NCBI GenBank assembly: GCA_016792845.1
Contig: JAEUKH010000042.1
Location: 124,001 to 188,000, forward strand
DNA: 64,000 nucleotides
Reading direction: 5' to 3'
Source of the DNA: Myxococcales bacterium
GTDB taxonomy: Bacteria; Myxococcota_A; Polyangia; Polyangiales; Ga0077539
Shown: positions 1-8,288 of the stretch, piece by piece
Layout of the letters: every line of letters begins with the position of its first letter
How positions within the stretch are numbered: position 1 is the first letter of the stretch
The notes under the pieces: generated by a model
Seen by the model: the letters and a program-made list of their open reading frames with translations, nothing else
The model's database searches: none
What the model was told of the DNA's origin: nothing
Translations under genes and position numbers: made by a program

Positions 1-1370
1 AGCGCGATGCGGTTGATTCGGTACGACCCGTTGCGGAGCTCACCTTGTACGCCGCGCTCGCTGTAGTCGTAGACCCTGCGCATCGACATCGACTGCAAGA
101 GGGCGACAAACTGCGCGTTCATGGGTGAAGGCTGGGCCTGGAGCCCCGCCATGATCTGCGTACGCACCGCCGCGTCGCGGCCCGAGATCATGTAGAGCGC
201 GTCGTCGGTGAGGTACCCCGAGGCGTTGTCTTGCGCGACGGTGTATCCGCGGATGTAGAGGCGCAGCCGACCCTGACCTGCGGCGGTGAGCTGATACTCG
301 ATGCCGTCGCGGCGGTCGGGGTATTGCGCGGCGGTGACGATGAAGCCATCGCTCTCAAGCGTCGCGGTGACCGCTTGTTGCGAGGGGAAGGCGCGCAGGG
401 TCGTGGGCGCCGTCATCTCAGGCGCGACGGCGCGGTCGGCGGGGCGCGCGTTGGGGTTGATCACCTCTTCGACGGGCGCATCGCGGCGGGTGACGTGGTC
501 GGCGCGGTCGCGCGCCTCGGGCACCATCGCGAGGCCCGCCAGGAGGGGCACGAAGGCGATGGCCGCGGCGACCCCGAGGGCGATCTTGCCGCCCTTGCCG
601 GGCCCTGCTTGAAAGAGCGTCTCGGGCTTCTGCAAGAGCGCCGAGAGCCGCCAATAGAGCCGCATGATGGCGGTCGGTAGACCCAAGAGCGCCAAGAGGA
701 GCACCACGCTCAAGCTGTGCGAATACGCCGTGCCCCCAGGGGTCGCCAGCGCGGGCGGAAAGGCGTGAACCCACAGCGAACCCGCCATCAGCACGAGGGC
801 CGCGAGGCTGATGAGCGTGCGCACCGTCAAGACGGTCTTGCGCCGGTTGACGTAGCCTCGCACGTCGCGCGGCGTGGGCCTCCCGAGGAGCGCGTTCACC
901 CAACCGATCACGTCGAGGGTCTCGTCTTGGAGAGACGCCGAGTAGAAGACCTTGGGCTCGCCCTGCCCGGGGCTGTCGAAGACCGCCTGGTACACCGTGC
1001 TTCGCTCGGTTCGTACGACGGCCGAGCTGCCCTTTCGGCGGTAGTTCGTCGTGGTCACATGCTCGCGGAGGCGCACCCCCGTCTGGGGGATGGGGGTGCA
1101 GTCGGTCTTTCGCACAAAGAGCGCGTTGCCGCGACCGATCAGCCCCAACACCGGGTCGATGATGAGCCCGCCCTCGATGAAGAAGGTGATCGCCGAGCTG
1201 ATGGCCACAAAGGGCACCAAGGCCCCCGCGGTGAAGGCCTCGCCCATCGCGCCGAGAAAGAGCCCGGTGCCCACCAGCTCGACCAGGGTCTCGGCGATCG
1301 GATGCTCGGTGAGCGAGATCAAGACCCCGTTCGGGGCATACTGTGTCTGCGGGGGTGTCGTCGGTTGCAT
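1..1370 (-). CDS. Membrane protein of unknown function, C-terminus cut by window edge
   Basis: The reading frame is open from an ATG at its right end through the left window edge, giving about 456 visible residues without a stop. Hydrophobic stretches lie near residues 28-66, 184-204, 219-240 and 262-283, which suggests an integral inner-membrane protein. Between the first pair and the third is a soluble region containing an HVTTTNYRRKG-like segment. The part after residue 285 looks soluble and ends in a Tyr/Arg-rich stretch. There is no cleavable signal peptide. I recognise no family. The frame is believable because its composition is protein-like and it follows the usual codon pattern of its neighbours, whereas the other frames here are arginine-rich shadows. 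Confidence 0.7.
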   Translation of the reverse strand, partial: MQPTTPPQTQYAPNGVLISLTEHPIAETLVELVGTGLFLGAMGEAFTAGALVPFVAISSAITFFIEGGLIIDPVLGLIGRGNALFVRKTDCTPIPQTGVRLREHVTTTNYRRKGSSAVVRTERSTVYQAVFDSPGQGEPKVFYSASLQDETLDVIGWVNALLGRPTPRDVRGYVNRRKTVLTVRTLISLAALVLMAGSLWVHAFPPALATPGGTAYSHSLSVVLLLALLGLPTAIMRLYWRLSALLQKPETLFQAGPGKGGKIALGVAAAIAFVPLLAGLAMVPEARDRADHVTRRDAPVEEVINPNARPADRAVAPEMTAPTTLRAFPSQQAVTATLESDGFIVTAAQYPDRRDGIEYQLTAAGQGRLRLYIRGYTVAQDNASGYLTDDALYMISGRDAAVRTQIMAGLQAQPSPMNAQFVALLQSMSMRRVYDYSERGVQGELRNGSYRINRIA

Positions 1371-1452
1371 CACCCGCCGAACGTAAAGCAAGGCACCCCG
1401 CGCGGCGGCGGCCCCACCCGGCATTTGAGGCTCAATTGAGCCTCAGCCGCGC

Positions 1453-2535
1453 TCAGGTCGGGGGCGTCACAAACCCGCGAAAGGCTCGCAGATAGTCGAC
1501 AAACGCGGGGCTCGCGCCCTCTGCGATGAGGGTCTCGGGTGACACCGGCGCGCGGTGCATCGCGGCCGGGTCTCGCTTCAACGGCCAGTCGTGATTCGCG
1601 ATGGCCGAGCGCCCCAAGGCCACCGCGTCAGCGCCGAGGTCGAGCTGAGCCTGGGCCTCGGCGTGGCTCCAGAGGCTGCCCGCGGTGACGAGCCTCACAC
1701 CGTCGCCGACGGCAGCACGAAAGAGAGAAATCGGGTGTGATTCTGGGTACTTCGCAGTGTTGCGCTGGGCCTGCCAGAGCGACAGATGGAGCACCTCTGC
1801 GCCGTCTTCGACGAGCCAGCGCGCGAGGGTGAGGCTCTCGTCGAGGTCGACGCCGCGGGTCTGTCCGAAGTCTTCGGGCGACACGCGCACCGCGAGCACG
1901 AGCTTCGGCGCGGCCGCACGCACCGCCCGGGTCACCTCGCGCAACAGCCGCGCGCGGTTCTCGAGCGAGCCGCCGTAGTCGTCGGTGCGGGTGTTGTAGA
2001 CCGTGCTGAGAAACTGCGAGAGGAGGTACCCGTGCGCGCCGTGCAGCTCGACGCTGTCGAAGCCCGCCGCCTCGCAGCGCGCCGCCGCGGCCGCGAACGA
2101 CGCGACCACCCCCGCGAGGGCCTCACGGGGGAGCGCCCGGCCCACGTTGCCTTGCGGGTCTGACCAGTCTGAAGGCGCCACCGCGTCGCGCCCGCTGACG
2201 GCCTTCGAGGCCCTGAGCCCGCCGTGGAAGAGCTGAACGCTGGCCAGGGCCCCGCCCGCGTGGAGGCGCCCCGCGAGGCGCCTGAGCCCGTCGAGCTTGT
2301 CGTCGGCGTCGACCCCGAGCTCGCCCTCCCAGGCCTTGCCTTCGAGCGAGACGTAGGCCGCGCAGGTCTCGACGAGGCCGAAGCCGCCGTCGGCCCGCAT
2401 CGCGAGAAAATTCAGCTCAGCCTCGGCGAGGGTGCCGTCGAGGTGACTCTGCTTGTTGGTCAACGGGGCGAGCCACACACGGTTGCGTGAGACGACGCCC
2501 GGGCGAAGGGTCAAGCTGTCGAGAAGATGCGCCAT
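1453..2535 (-). CDS. NADH:flavin oxidoreductase, Old Yellow Enzyme family
   Basis: This is a 360-residue FMN-dependent ene-reductase-type TIM barrel; such enzymes reduce activated C=C bonds with NAD(P)H. The family hallmark HGAHGYLLSQFLS is at residues 165-177, followed by YNTRTDDYGGSLENRARL, the typical phosphate/flavin-contact region. VQLFHGG near residue 100 and a C-terminal GADAVALGRSAIANHDWP (the FMN phosphate loop) also fit. The chosen ATG begins MAHLLDSL; an ATG 14 codons upstream adds an atypical arginine/proline-rich extension. Length is normal for the single-domain OYE class, and no Fe-S domain is fused as in 2,4-dienoyl-CoA reductase. The substrate is unknown. Confidence 0.93.
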   Translation of the reverse strand: MAHLLDSLTLRPGVVSRNRVWLAPLTNKQSHLDGTLAEAELNFLAMRADGGFGLVETCAAYVSLEGKAWEGELGVDADDKLDGLRRLAGRLHAGGALASVQLFHGGLRASKAVSGRDAVAPSDWSDPQGNVGRALPREALAGVVASFAAAAARCEAAGFDSVELHGAHGYLLSQFLSTVYNTRTDDYGGSLENRARLLREVTRAVRAAAPKLVLAVRVSPEDFGQTRGVDLDESLTLARWLVEDGAEVLHLSLWQAQRNTAKYPESHPISLFRAAVGDGVRLVTAGSLWSHAEAQAQLDLGADAVALGRSAIANHDWPLKRDPAAMHRAPVSPETLIAEGASPAFVDYLRAFRGFVTPPT

Positions 2536-2605
2536 CGTAGGGGAGAGCCTCCGTTCGGGGGCTTCGACGGGTAGCACACCCGTCGCCCGGGTGGCGATGA
2601 CGGCG

Positions 2606-4555
2606 TCAGGGCGCGGGGTTGCGCGCGGTGGTGTCGACGTCGAGACCGCGCACGGCCTCGGCGAGGCGCACCCGTCGTTCGCCGATCTGGGTGTCGAGCT
2701 CGACGATGCGTCGGGTGGTGGCGTCGAGGTCGGTGGCGATGCGGGCGAGCCGCGCGGTGAGCTGCTGCCGCAGGTCGTTGGCGGTGGCGTTGCGCTGGAT
2801 CGCCCTGAGGTTCTCGCGGGTCTCTTCGCTGTTCTGCGCGAGGTCTTCGCGGCGCTGAACCTGCGTGTCGCGCTCGCGGCTGAGCTCGGCGATCTGACGC
2901 CGAAGGTCGACCGCGCTGCGCACGAGGGTCGCCGTCGCCGCCGGGGGGTTGGCGTCGCGGAGCCACTGCTCGATGGCCAGGAGCCCGTGCTCGTCGCCCA
3001 TGTCGACGCCTTGGTTGAAGGCCACGCGGGTGGTGACGACGATCTCGCCGCGGCTGTGGCGCTCGACCGTGAGGGGCACGAGGGCGTTGCCGTTGCTCGT
3101 CTCGGTGCCCGTCGGCGGCTGAAAGATCTCGGCGTTGCCGAGGCCGTGGCGCAAGAGCACCCGGGCGCTTCGGTCGAGGCCGTTGCGCACGCGGTAGGTC
3201 GTCCGCGCGACGTTGTAGCGCTCGATGGTCAGGCTCTCGCGCACGAGCCGAACGAGCCGCGCCCCTTCGGTGGCGTAGGTCGTTGACGACTCGACCGCGA
3301 GCCCGCGTTCGAGGGCGAAGGGCACCGTGGTGGTCGCGCCGTCGGGCAGCGCTTCGAGCATGCCCTGCCCAAGAAAGGCGCCCGACTCAAAGATCGCGAT
3401 GGGGCCGCGTTCGAGGAGCGCGCCGGTGCGATTCTCGAAGCGCGCGACATGAAAGGGGTGCGAGGCCGAGTCGCCCACGCCCGGGTCGGGCGCGAAGAGA
3501 AACATCTGCTCGCCCGGCACGTCTCGGGCCGTGAGCATCACCATCGTGGCGGTGTTGTTGGGCACCGTCAGCGCGTTCGGGAGGTCGTACCGGGTGGTGC
3601 CCCCTTGCGCAGCCAAGGCCGCCAGGGCGTTGAGGTTTCGCGGCGCTTGCGAAGGCTGAAAGGTCGGCGCGGTGTTGCCCTGCGGGGCCTGCATGGGCAT
3701 GGGCGCGCCCCCCCTGCCCCCCATGGCGCGCGAGGGCGCGGGGCGACGGCTGCGGGTGTTGGCGGCCCCCTGACGGAGCATCTCGCCCTCGCTCGCGTCG
3801 TCGGCCATGGCCATGGCGGCGGCCTCGGCCATCGGCGCGGCGGTCGGAGGGGGCGGCGGCGCGGCCGGGGTGGGCGCCTCTTGCGCGAGGGTGGTCTCAC
3901 CGAGGGGTACCGCGTCGATCACCGCGCCCCGGTCGGTCACCACCGGCCTCGGGGGGATGGTCGCCTGGGCGAGCTCGCTTCGGAACGACACCGGCGCGCC
4001 CGCCACCAGCGAGAGGCGCACGTCGCGCCAGTCTTCGCCCGAGAGGTTCTGCACGATGCCCCAGGCCTGCACCTGCGGAGTGTTGCCTTGCTCGCCGAAC
4101 ACGAGCCGGTAGCTCGGACGCCAGATGGGGGTCTCGACGGTGTAGCCCACGACCAGGTGGTGGTTGCGCCCGTCGAGGCTCACGCGCACATCGCGCCGCG
4201 CGCGGGGCGACGGGGTCTCGTCACCCGTGCTCTCGGGCGGCATCGGGAAGGCCGCGGCGCGCACCGAGCTGCCGCCCTCTTCCATCACAGCGAGGGTCGC
4301 GAGAAAATCGCCGACCTCGCTCTGAAGCACGCGAAACCGCACTTCATCGCCCGACACCTGGCCTTGCCGCTCGAAGTACCCGACCCCGTTGCGGTAGACC
4401 ACCACCCGCCGCAGGGGCAGGGCGCTGTCGGTCAGCACCGCTGGGCCGCGCGCGCACCCTGTGGCCCCCGCGCCCATGACAGACAACGCGAGCAAGACCC
4501 TCGCGAGCGAAGCCCGCACTGGCCGAGACGAAGACTTCAACGCTTGGAATGACAT
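2606..4555 (-). CDS. DUF4139-domain lipoprotein (MuiA-like)
   Basis: This is a 649-residue predicted lipoprotein. The hydrophobic leader LLALSVMGAGATGC ends in a lipobox with Cys at about residue 34. An N-terminal VVVYRNGVGYFERQG segment and a following beta-rich body with YTVETPIWRPSYRLVF match the DUF4139/mucoidy-inhibitor A-like family. A low-complexity Ala/Pro/Met-rich insertion spans roughly residues 225-310. Near the C-terminus, from about residue 550, is a long heptad-patterned coiled coil (LRRQIAELSRERDTQVQRRE). The family is poorly characterised; it is usually secreted and thought to act at the envelope. It lies alone between short intergenic gaps. Confidence 0.82.
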   Translation of the reverse strand: MSFQALKSSSRPVRASLARVLLALSVMGAGATGCARGPAVLTDSALPLRRVVVYRNGVGYFERQGQVSGDEVRFRVLQSEVGDFLATLAVMEEGGSSVRAAAFPMPPESTGDETPSPRARRDVRVSLDGRNHHLVVGYTVETPIWRPSYRLVFGEQGNTPQVQAWGIVQNLSGEDWRDVRLSLVAGAPVSFRSELAQATIPPRPVVTDRGAVIDAVPLGETTLAQEAPTPAAPPPPPTAAPMAEAAAMAMADDASEGEMLRQGAANTRSRRPAPSRAMGGRGGAPMPMQAPQGNTAPTFQPSQAPRNLNALAALAAQGGTTRYDLPNALTVPNNTATMVMLTARDVPGEQMFLFAPDPGVGDSASHPFHVARFENRTGALLERGPIAIFESGAFLGQGMLEALPDGATTTVPFALERGLAVESSTTYATEGARLVRLVRESLTIERYNVARTTYRVRNGLDRSARVLLRHGLGNAEIFQPPTGTETSNGNALVPLTVERHSRGEIVVTTRVAFNQGVDMGDEHGLLAIEQWLRDANPPAATATLVRSAVDLRRQIAELSRERDTQVQRREDLAQNSEETRENLRAIQRNATANDLRQQLTARLARIATDLDATTRRIVELDTQIGERRVRLAEAVRGLDVDTTARNPAP

Positions 4556-4656
4556 TTGGGCAACTCACCTCGTTGCCCCATCGGACACACCGACCGGGCG
4601 CCGGGATTGGCGCCCTCGTTCACATTCCTGTCAATGGTCTCGCGACCCGCGCGTTG

Positions 4657-5277
4657 TCACTGCGGGTCGTACACAAACGACCCTTCGACCCGCTGCGAAG
4701 CCCCGCGCGGCCCAGCAAAGGTCGCCACCCACCCCATGCGCCTGCTGTCTGGGGTGGGGCCCTCGCTCACGCTCACCTCGACGGTCTCGGCCGAGCGATC
4801 GTAGGTGAAGTTGTCGCGCGACGGCCCCTGACAGCCCAGCACCGTGACCGCGAGCCCCGACGGCGTGCGCGGCGCCGAGCGCGTGAAGCGAAAGGTCGAC
4901 CCCGGCTGCAACGACGGGTGCTGCAAGCCGCCTTGGATGGTCAGCGCGTTCATCACCCAGTAGCGCCGCCCTGTGTTGACCGCATCGACCCGCACGTTCG
5001 CGCTCGTGCTTGAGCGACGGATGGTGAGCGCGCTGCCATTCTCGACGAAGCCCGCGGTCTCGCCGAGGTCACCGCGAAACACCTCGGCCTCGCCCTGCTC
5101 GGTGACCGTCGACCCGATGGTGCCGGTCGACGCCGAGGGCCCCACGGGGCCCCCGCCGGTCACCGCCGAGGGCTCGTCGTCGCGCCCGAACTCACCCTGG
5201 CCGTAGTAACAGCCCCCCAAGGCCCAGGCCCCGAAGGCCAACATCGCACACGAAACGAGTGTCTTGCGCATCTTCAT
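4657..5277 (-). CDS. Small lipoprotein of unknown function
   Basis: This 206-residue lipoprotein starts MKMRKTLVSC. Its leader ends in a lipobox WALGGC, giving Cys at about residue 22. A Gly/Ser/Thr-rich linker follows, then a compact beta-rich domain rich in polar residues. The start was chosen because a GAGAGG ribosome-binding site lies about six bases upstream; an ATG ten codons earlier lacks one. A cysteine in the C-terminal half (VTVLGCQGPSRDNF) is the only other one after the lipidated Cys. I recognise no family. It is probably an outer-membrane or periplasm-facing lipoprotein. Confidence 0.75.
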   Translation of the reverse strand: MKMRKTLVSCAMLAFGAWALGGCYYGQGEFGRDDEPSAVTGGGPVGPSASTGTIGSTVTEQGEAEVFRGDLGETAGFVENGSALTIRRSSTSANVRVDAVNTGRRYWVMNALTIQGGLQHPSLQPGSTFRFTRSAPRTPSGLAVTVLGCQGPSRDNFTYDRSAETVEVSVSEGPTPDSRRMGWVATFAGPRGASQRVEGSFVYDPQ

Positions 5278-5419
5278 CGCCCCTCTCGTTAGCACACCGA
5301 GTGCCACCGCCCGGTGGCCGCCGAGGTGATCACCCCTGCGCCCGCCGCGTGACCCTTTCTAAAGTGCCCCGCCCCCCGCGTCGAGCCCCCAGAGTGCGCT
5401 TTCTCTAGAGACGCTCGGG

Positions 5420-6142
5420 TCAGCCCGGCACCAGCGCGAGGGCGTCGTCGGCCGAGAGGGCCCACTGCCAGCGGCCGCGAGGGTCGGGGTGCTGGACCGC
5501 CTCACCGAGCGCCGCGAGGTACCGCGTGCGCGACCACGGAACGGCCCCAAAACGCGCCAGATGCTCGGTGTGGGTCTGACAGTCGACGAAGTGAAAATCC
5601 CACGCGATCATGTGCCCGAGGAGCACCGAGAAGGCCACCTTCGAGGCGTCTGGGCGCTCGGCGAACATCGACTCGCCGAAGAAGGCCTTGCCCAGGGCCA
5701 GACCGTAGAGCCCCCCGACGAGGCGGCCGCCCTCCCAAGCCTCGATGCTGTGGGCGTACCCCGCTTCAAAGAGTCGGAGATAGCCGTTGAGGAGCTCGGG
5801 GGTGATCCATGTGCCGCGCTGCCCGGGGCGATGCACCTTGGCGCACCCCAGCATCACCTCACGAAAGGCCGTGTCGACACGGACCTCGAAGAGCCCGCGC
5901 CGCACCTGCTTTCGGATGGTGCGCCCCACATGGGCCTCGCGCGGCACCACCACGTACCGCGGGTCGGGCGAGAACCACAAAAGGGGCATCCGCGCGTTGA
6001 TCGGCCACGGGAAGATGCCGCTACGATACGCGAGCAGCAAGCGCTCGACCGAGCAGTCGCCCCCGGCGGCGACGATGCCCTCAGCGTCTGCGCGCTGCGG
6101 ATCGGGAAACTCTAGCGCCTGCGTCAGCCACGGGATGCCCAT
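5420..6142 (-). CDS. aat: Leucyl/phenylalanyl-tRNA--protein transferase
   Basis: Aat transfers Leu or Phe from its aminoacyl-tRNA to proteins with N-terminal Arg or Lys, marking them for ClpS/ClpAP degradation in the cytosol. The 240-residue length is standard. Family signatures are visible: GGDCSVERLLLAYRSGIFPWP at residues 28-47 (with the GIFPWP core), the LLWFSPDPRYV strand, GTWITPELLNGYLRLFEAGYAHSIEAWEG in the middle, and FGESMFAERPDASKVAF towards the C-terminus. It begins six bases after the stop of the upstream SRPBCC lipoprotein gene, so the two are probably cotranscribed, although no functional link is obvious. Confidence 0.96.
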   Translation of the reverse strand: MGIPWLTQALEFPDPQRADAEGIVAAGGDCSVERLLLAYRSGIFPWPINARMPLLWFSPDPRYVVVPREAHVGRTIRKQVRRGLFEVRVDTAFREVMLGCAKVHRPGQRGTWITPELLNGYLRLFEAGYAHSIEAWEGGRLVGGLYGLALGKAFFGESMFAERPDASKVAFSVLLGHMIAWDFHFVDCQTHTEHLARFGAVPWSRTRYLAALGEAVQHPDPRGRWQWALSADDALALVPG

Positions 6143-6148
6143 CGCGCA

Positions 6149-6814
6149 TCACCCGTAGGTCGGCAGCGGCATGCCCTGAATGCGGGCCCGCACACTTGCA
6201 TAGAAATCACGGAGGTACTGCTCGGCGTCGGTGCGCCCCGCGGCCACGGCCTTGATGTGGCGCACGAGCTCGAGGCTCGACACCCCCGGCGCAGACTCGC
6301 GCAAGATCACCGAGCCGCGCAGCACGCTCAAGAGCGACGAGCCCCAGACCTTCTGGTACCGCACGATGTACGAGGTCGGCGTGCCGACCGGGCCGTCGTA
6401 CACGGCGAAGCGGTAATCCATGTCGAACTGGAGGGTGATCACGTCGCGGACGATGTTTCGCACCCGAAACGAGCGGAGATACATGGGCTCGACGTCGGGC
6501 GTCACGCTGTACTCTGAGACCCTGCGACGGTCGGTGATCACATCGGGGTCGCTCATGGCCTCGAAGACCCTGGCCAGCGGAGCCGCCACATACGCCCGGC
6601 CGTGCACCCACTCGTAGCCCGAGGCCACCCCGGTCACGGTCACGAGGCTCTCGGGGTACTGCTGCCCGCTCGTGCTCGCCGGAAAGCCCGCCGTAGACGC
6701 CTCGAGCGGCTCGATGCCTGGCACGAAGGCCGTCGCCTCGTCGCTGCCACACCCCCCCAAGAGCCCAAGGCCCGAGAGCCCCGAAAGCCCTATAAAGTGT
6801 CGACGATTCAACAT
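6149..6814 (-). CDS. Lipoprotein with START/SRPBCC-like domain
   Basis: This is a 221-residue protein. It starts MLNRRHFIGLSGLSGLGLLGGC, which combines a twin-arginine pattern (RRHFIG) with a lipobox (LLGGC), so export may use the Tat route. The mature region from about residue 65 reads GRAYVAAPLARVFEAMSDPDVITDRRRVSEY, the start of a START/SRPBCC lipid-binding fold as in polyketide cyclase-like proteins, and ends with a long C-terminal helix (DAEQYLRDFYASVRARI). Such domains bind hydrophobic ligands; none can be named here. The gene sits directly upstream of aat. Confidence 0.72.
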   Translation of the reverse strand: MLNRRHFIGLSGLSGLGLLGGCGSDEATAFVPGIEPLEASTAGFPASTSGQQYPESLVTVTGVASGYEWVHGRAYVAAPLARVFEAMSDPDVITDRRRVSEYSVTPDVEPMYLRSFRVRNIVRDVITLQFDMDYRFAVYDGPVGTPTSYIVRYQKVWGSSLLSVLRGSVILRESAPGVSSLELVRHIKAVAAGRTDAEQYLRDFYASVRARIQGMPLPTYG

Positions 6815-7006
6815 CAGTCAGTGTCTCTCCGCGATCATGCCTCGGGCGACGCCCGTCTCGCAATCGAGCTCTGCACAATCTCTCGGGCCGCGCGGGTCAC
6901 GTCACCCATGCGGGTCAGCGCAGCTGATTGCGCACCCGCGCGCCCGTCAGCCGTCGCAGAATTGACTGCTCTCGGGGCTCTTGCGCGCGCCCCTGCCAGC
7001 GCCACC
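6815..7006. other. Intergenic stretch, no confident gene
   Basis: About 190 bases separate the SRPBCC lipoprotein gene from the small lipoprotein gene upstream of it. On the minus strand a short frame that could start at a GTG encodes about 55 residues of protein-like composition ending RASPEA, but there is no recognisable domain or strong ribosome-binding site. I do not call it a gene. No clear terminator hairpin was found. Confidence 0.4.
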
Positions 7007-7009
7007 GGG

Positions 7010-7309
7010 TCAAAACATCTCGATCGGCCCCGCATCGCGTCGCGGTCGCGGAAACACCCGCACCGGCCCCTCGACGGGCCCCGCGGGTGGGGTGTCGCTC
7101 GCCCCCACCGTGGCGCAATCGACCCCCCGCGGGAGCTCGACCGCCGACCCTGCGGCCCCATAACAGACATGGACCGCCGCCCCCGCGTCGCCCGCCCCCC
7201 CGCGGTCGCTCGCCACCGCGGCGTCACCCCGAGGCGCGCCCTCGGGCACAACCGGCCGACACCCCACGAGCCCCACCAACACCCAAACCCGACGCCACGA
7301 CGCACCCAT
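7010..7309 (-). CDS. Putative small lipoprotein
   Basis: This is a 99-residue frame. It starts MGASWRRVWVLVGLVGC, a compact lipoprotein leader with lipobox LVGC and Cys at residue 17. The mature part is Gly/Ala/Asp-rich with one conserved-looking segment HVCYGAAGSAVELPRGVDC containing two cysteines that could form a disulfide. It lies about 40 bases downstream of the bet-like recombinase gene on the same strand, so it may be cotranscribed with it. No family is recognised. The call rests on the leader and on composition; overlapping shadow frames make it uncertain. Confidence 0.55.
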   Translation of the reverse strand: MGASWRRVWVLVGLVGCRPVVPEGAPRGDAAVASDRGGAGDAGAAVHVCYGAAGSAVELPRGVDCATVGASDTPPAGPVEGPVRVFPRPRRDAGPIEMF

Positions 7310-7352
7310 CACAACCGTGGCGACTCATACCCCAACTTGGCCGCCGATGCCC

Positions 7353-8222
7353 TCACCCGAGATACTCGAACCACGGGTCGCCCGTCTTCGCCGCCGCCGC
7401 CGTCGCCCCGTCGCCCAACACCTCGGCGGGCATCGACACCACCGCCACCTCGGCCACGGGCACCGACTGCGCGGCGACCGTCGCAGAGACCAGGCGCTTC
7501 GGCGTCGGCAGCACCACCGGCGCGGGGCTCGGGGCGTGGGCCTCGGCCACCCGCTCGGCGGCCTCTTGGAGCCCTTGGTGGTACGCGCGCCGGTGCTGGA
7601 CCGCGGGCGACTCGTTCTGGCTCTGGCCCATCTCTTCGCTCGTGTAGAGCCCCCCCATGTCTTCGGGGAAGGCCTTGCGAAGTGCCAGTGATTCTGCACA
7701 TTTGGCCAGCATCACATGGGGCATCCGGGCCCACATGGCGGTGGGGCGCTGCTTGCCCGTCTGCCGGTCGCGGATCTGTTGGACGTATTCATCCCAGTAG
7801 GCGATGCCCACGGCGGGGCGGGGCCAGTCTCGGCGCCACACCCTGACCTTGCAGAGCTTCAGCGTGCCGTCAGGGTGCTCGACGAACTCGGGCTCGTCTT
7901 GCCCCGCGTAGAGCCCCGTGCGCTCGGCGAGGGCCCGCAGCCCGTCGATCGAGACCTGAGCGGCCCAGACGGGCCTGCCCTTGTCGCCATCCCAGCGCTG
8001 AACGAAGTGAATCTGCCGCATGAGCGGATTCAACCGGCGCGCCCGCGCGATCTCGATCAAGACCTCGAACTCGGCGTCGCTCGCCCCGTTGGCGAAGCTG
8101 TCTCGAATCAACCGACGCTGCGCCTCTGAGAAATCGAGCGGCTCGCGGCTGAGCGCCGCCACCGGCACCACCGCGAGCCCCGCCGCCGCCCTCGCGTCGC
8201 CCCCATCACCCGCTTCAGCCAT
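7353..8222 (-). CDS. bet: Phage-type single-strand annealing recombinase, Bet/RecT family
   Basis: This is a 289-residue homologue of lambda Bet (Red-beta), which anneals complementary single strands during recombination and pairs with a 5'-3' exonuclease. The match is collinear: SDAEFEVLIEIARARRLNPLMRQIHF at residues 49-73, the AQVSIDGLRALAERTGLYAG block at 88-107, the RPAVGIAYWDEY strand near 135-146, and MWARMPHVMLAKCAESLALRKAFP at 163-186, the usual helical signature. After residue 200 comes a roughly 90-residue Ala/Val/Pro-rich tail of unknown role ending DPWFEYLG. No exonuclease, SSB or other phage gene is nearby, so it is an orphan or domesticated recombinase. A LexA-like box overlaps its likely promoter. 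Confidence 0.9.
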   Translation of the reverse strand: MAEAGDGGDARAAAGLAVVPVAALSREPLDFSEAQRRLIRDSFANGASDAEFEVLIEIARARRLNPLMRQIHFVQRWDGDKGRPVWAAQVSIDGLRALAERTGLYAGQDEPEFVEHPDGTLKLCKVRVWRRDWPRPAVGIAYWDEYVQQIRDRQTGKQRPTAMWARMPHVMLAKCAESLALRKAFPEDMGGLYTSEEMGQSQNESPAVQHRRAYHQGLQEAAERVAEAHAPSPAPVVLPTPKRLVSATVAAQSVPVAEVAVVSMPAEVLGDGATAAAAKTGDPWFEYLG

Positions 8223-8245
8223 CGCGCCCTCACCCCGCGCCGATC

Positions 8246-8274
8246 ACTGTACATACGTTCACGCTACGAAGCAA
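8246..8274 (-). promoter_or_regulatory. Putative LexA-controlled promoter of the bet-like gene
   Basis: Read on the minus strand, TTGCTT (8269-8274), a 17-base spacer and TACAGT (8246-8251) form a plausible sigma-70-type promoter 24 bases from the start codon. Within it, the plus-strand 17-mer CTGTACATACGTTCACG (8247-8263) matches the Myxococcus xanthus LexA motif, as I recall it (CTRHAMRYBYGTTCAGS), at 15 of 17 positions. The same stretch read the other way is GAAC-GTAT-GTAC, close to the Gram-positive GAAC-N4-GTTC SOS box. The box covers the -10 element, where a repressor would block transcription. The consensus comparison is from memory. Confidence 0.5.
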
Positions 8275-8288
8275 CGCCCGTCTGCGCG

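Noticed and set aside
6835-7008. A possible extra small minus-strand gene beyond the small lipoprotein
   Set aside because: Composition is plausible, but there is no clear start, ribosome-binding site or domain. Two frames compete in this stretch.
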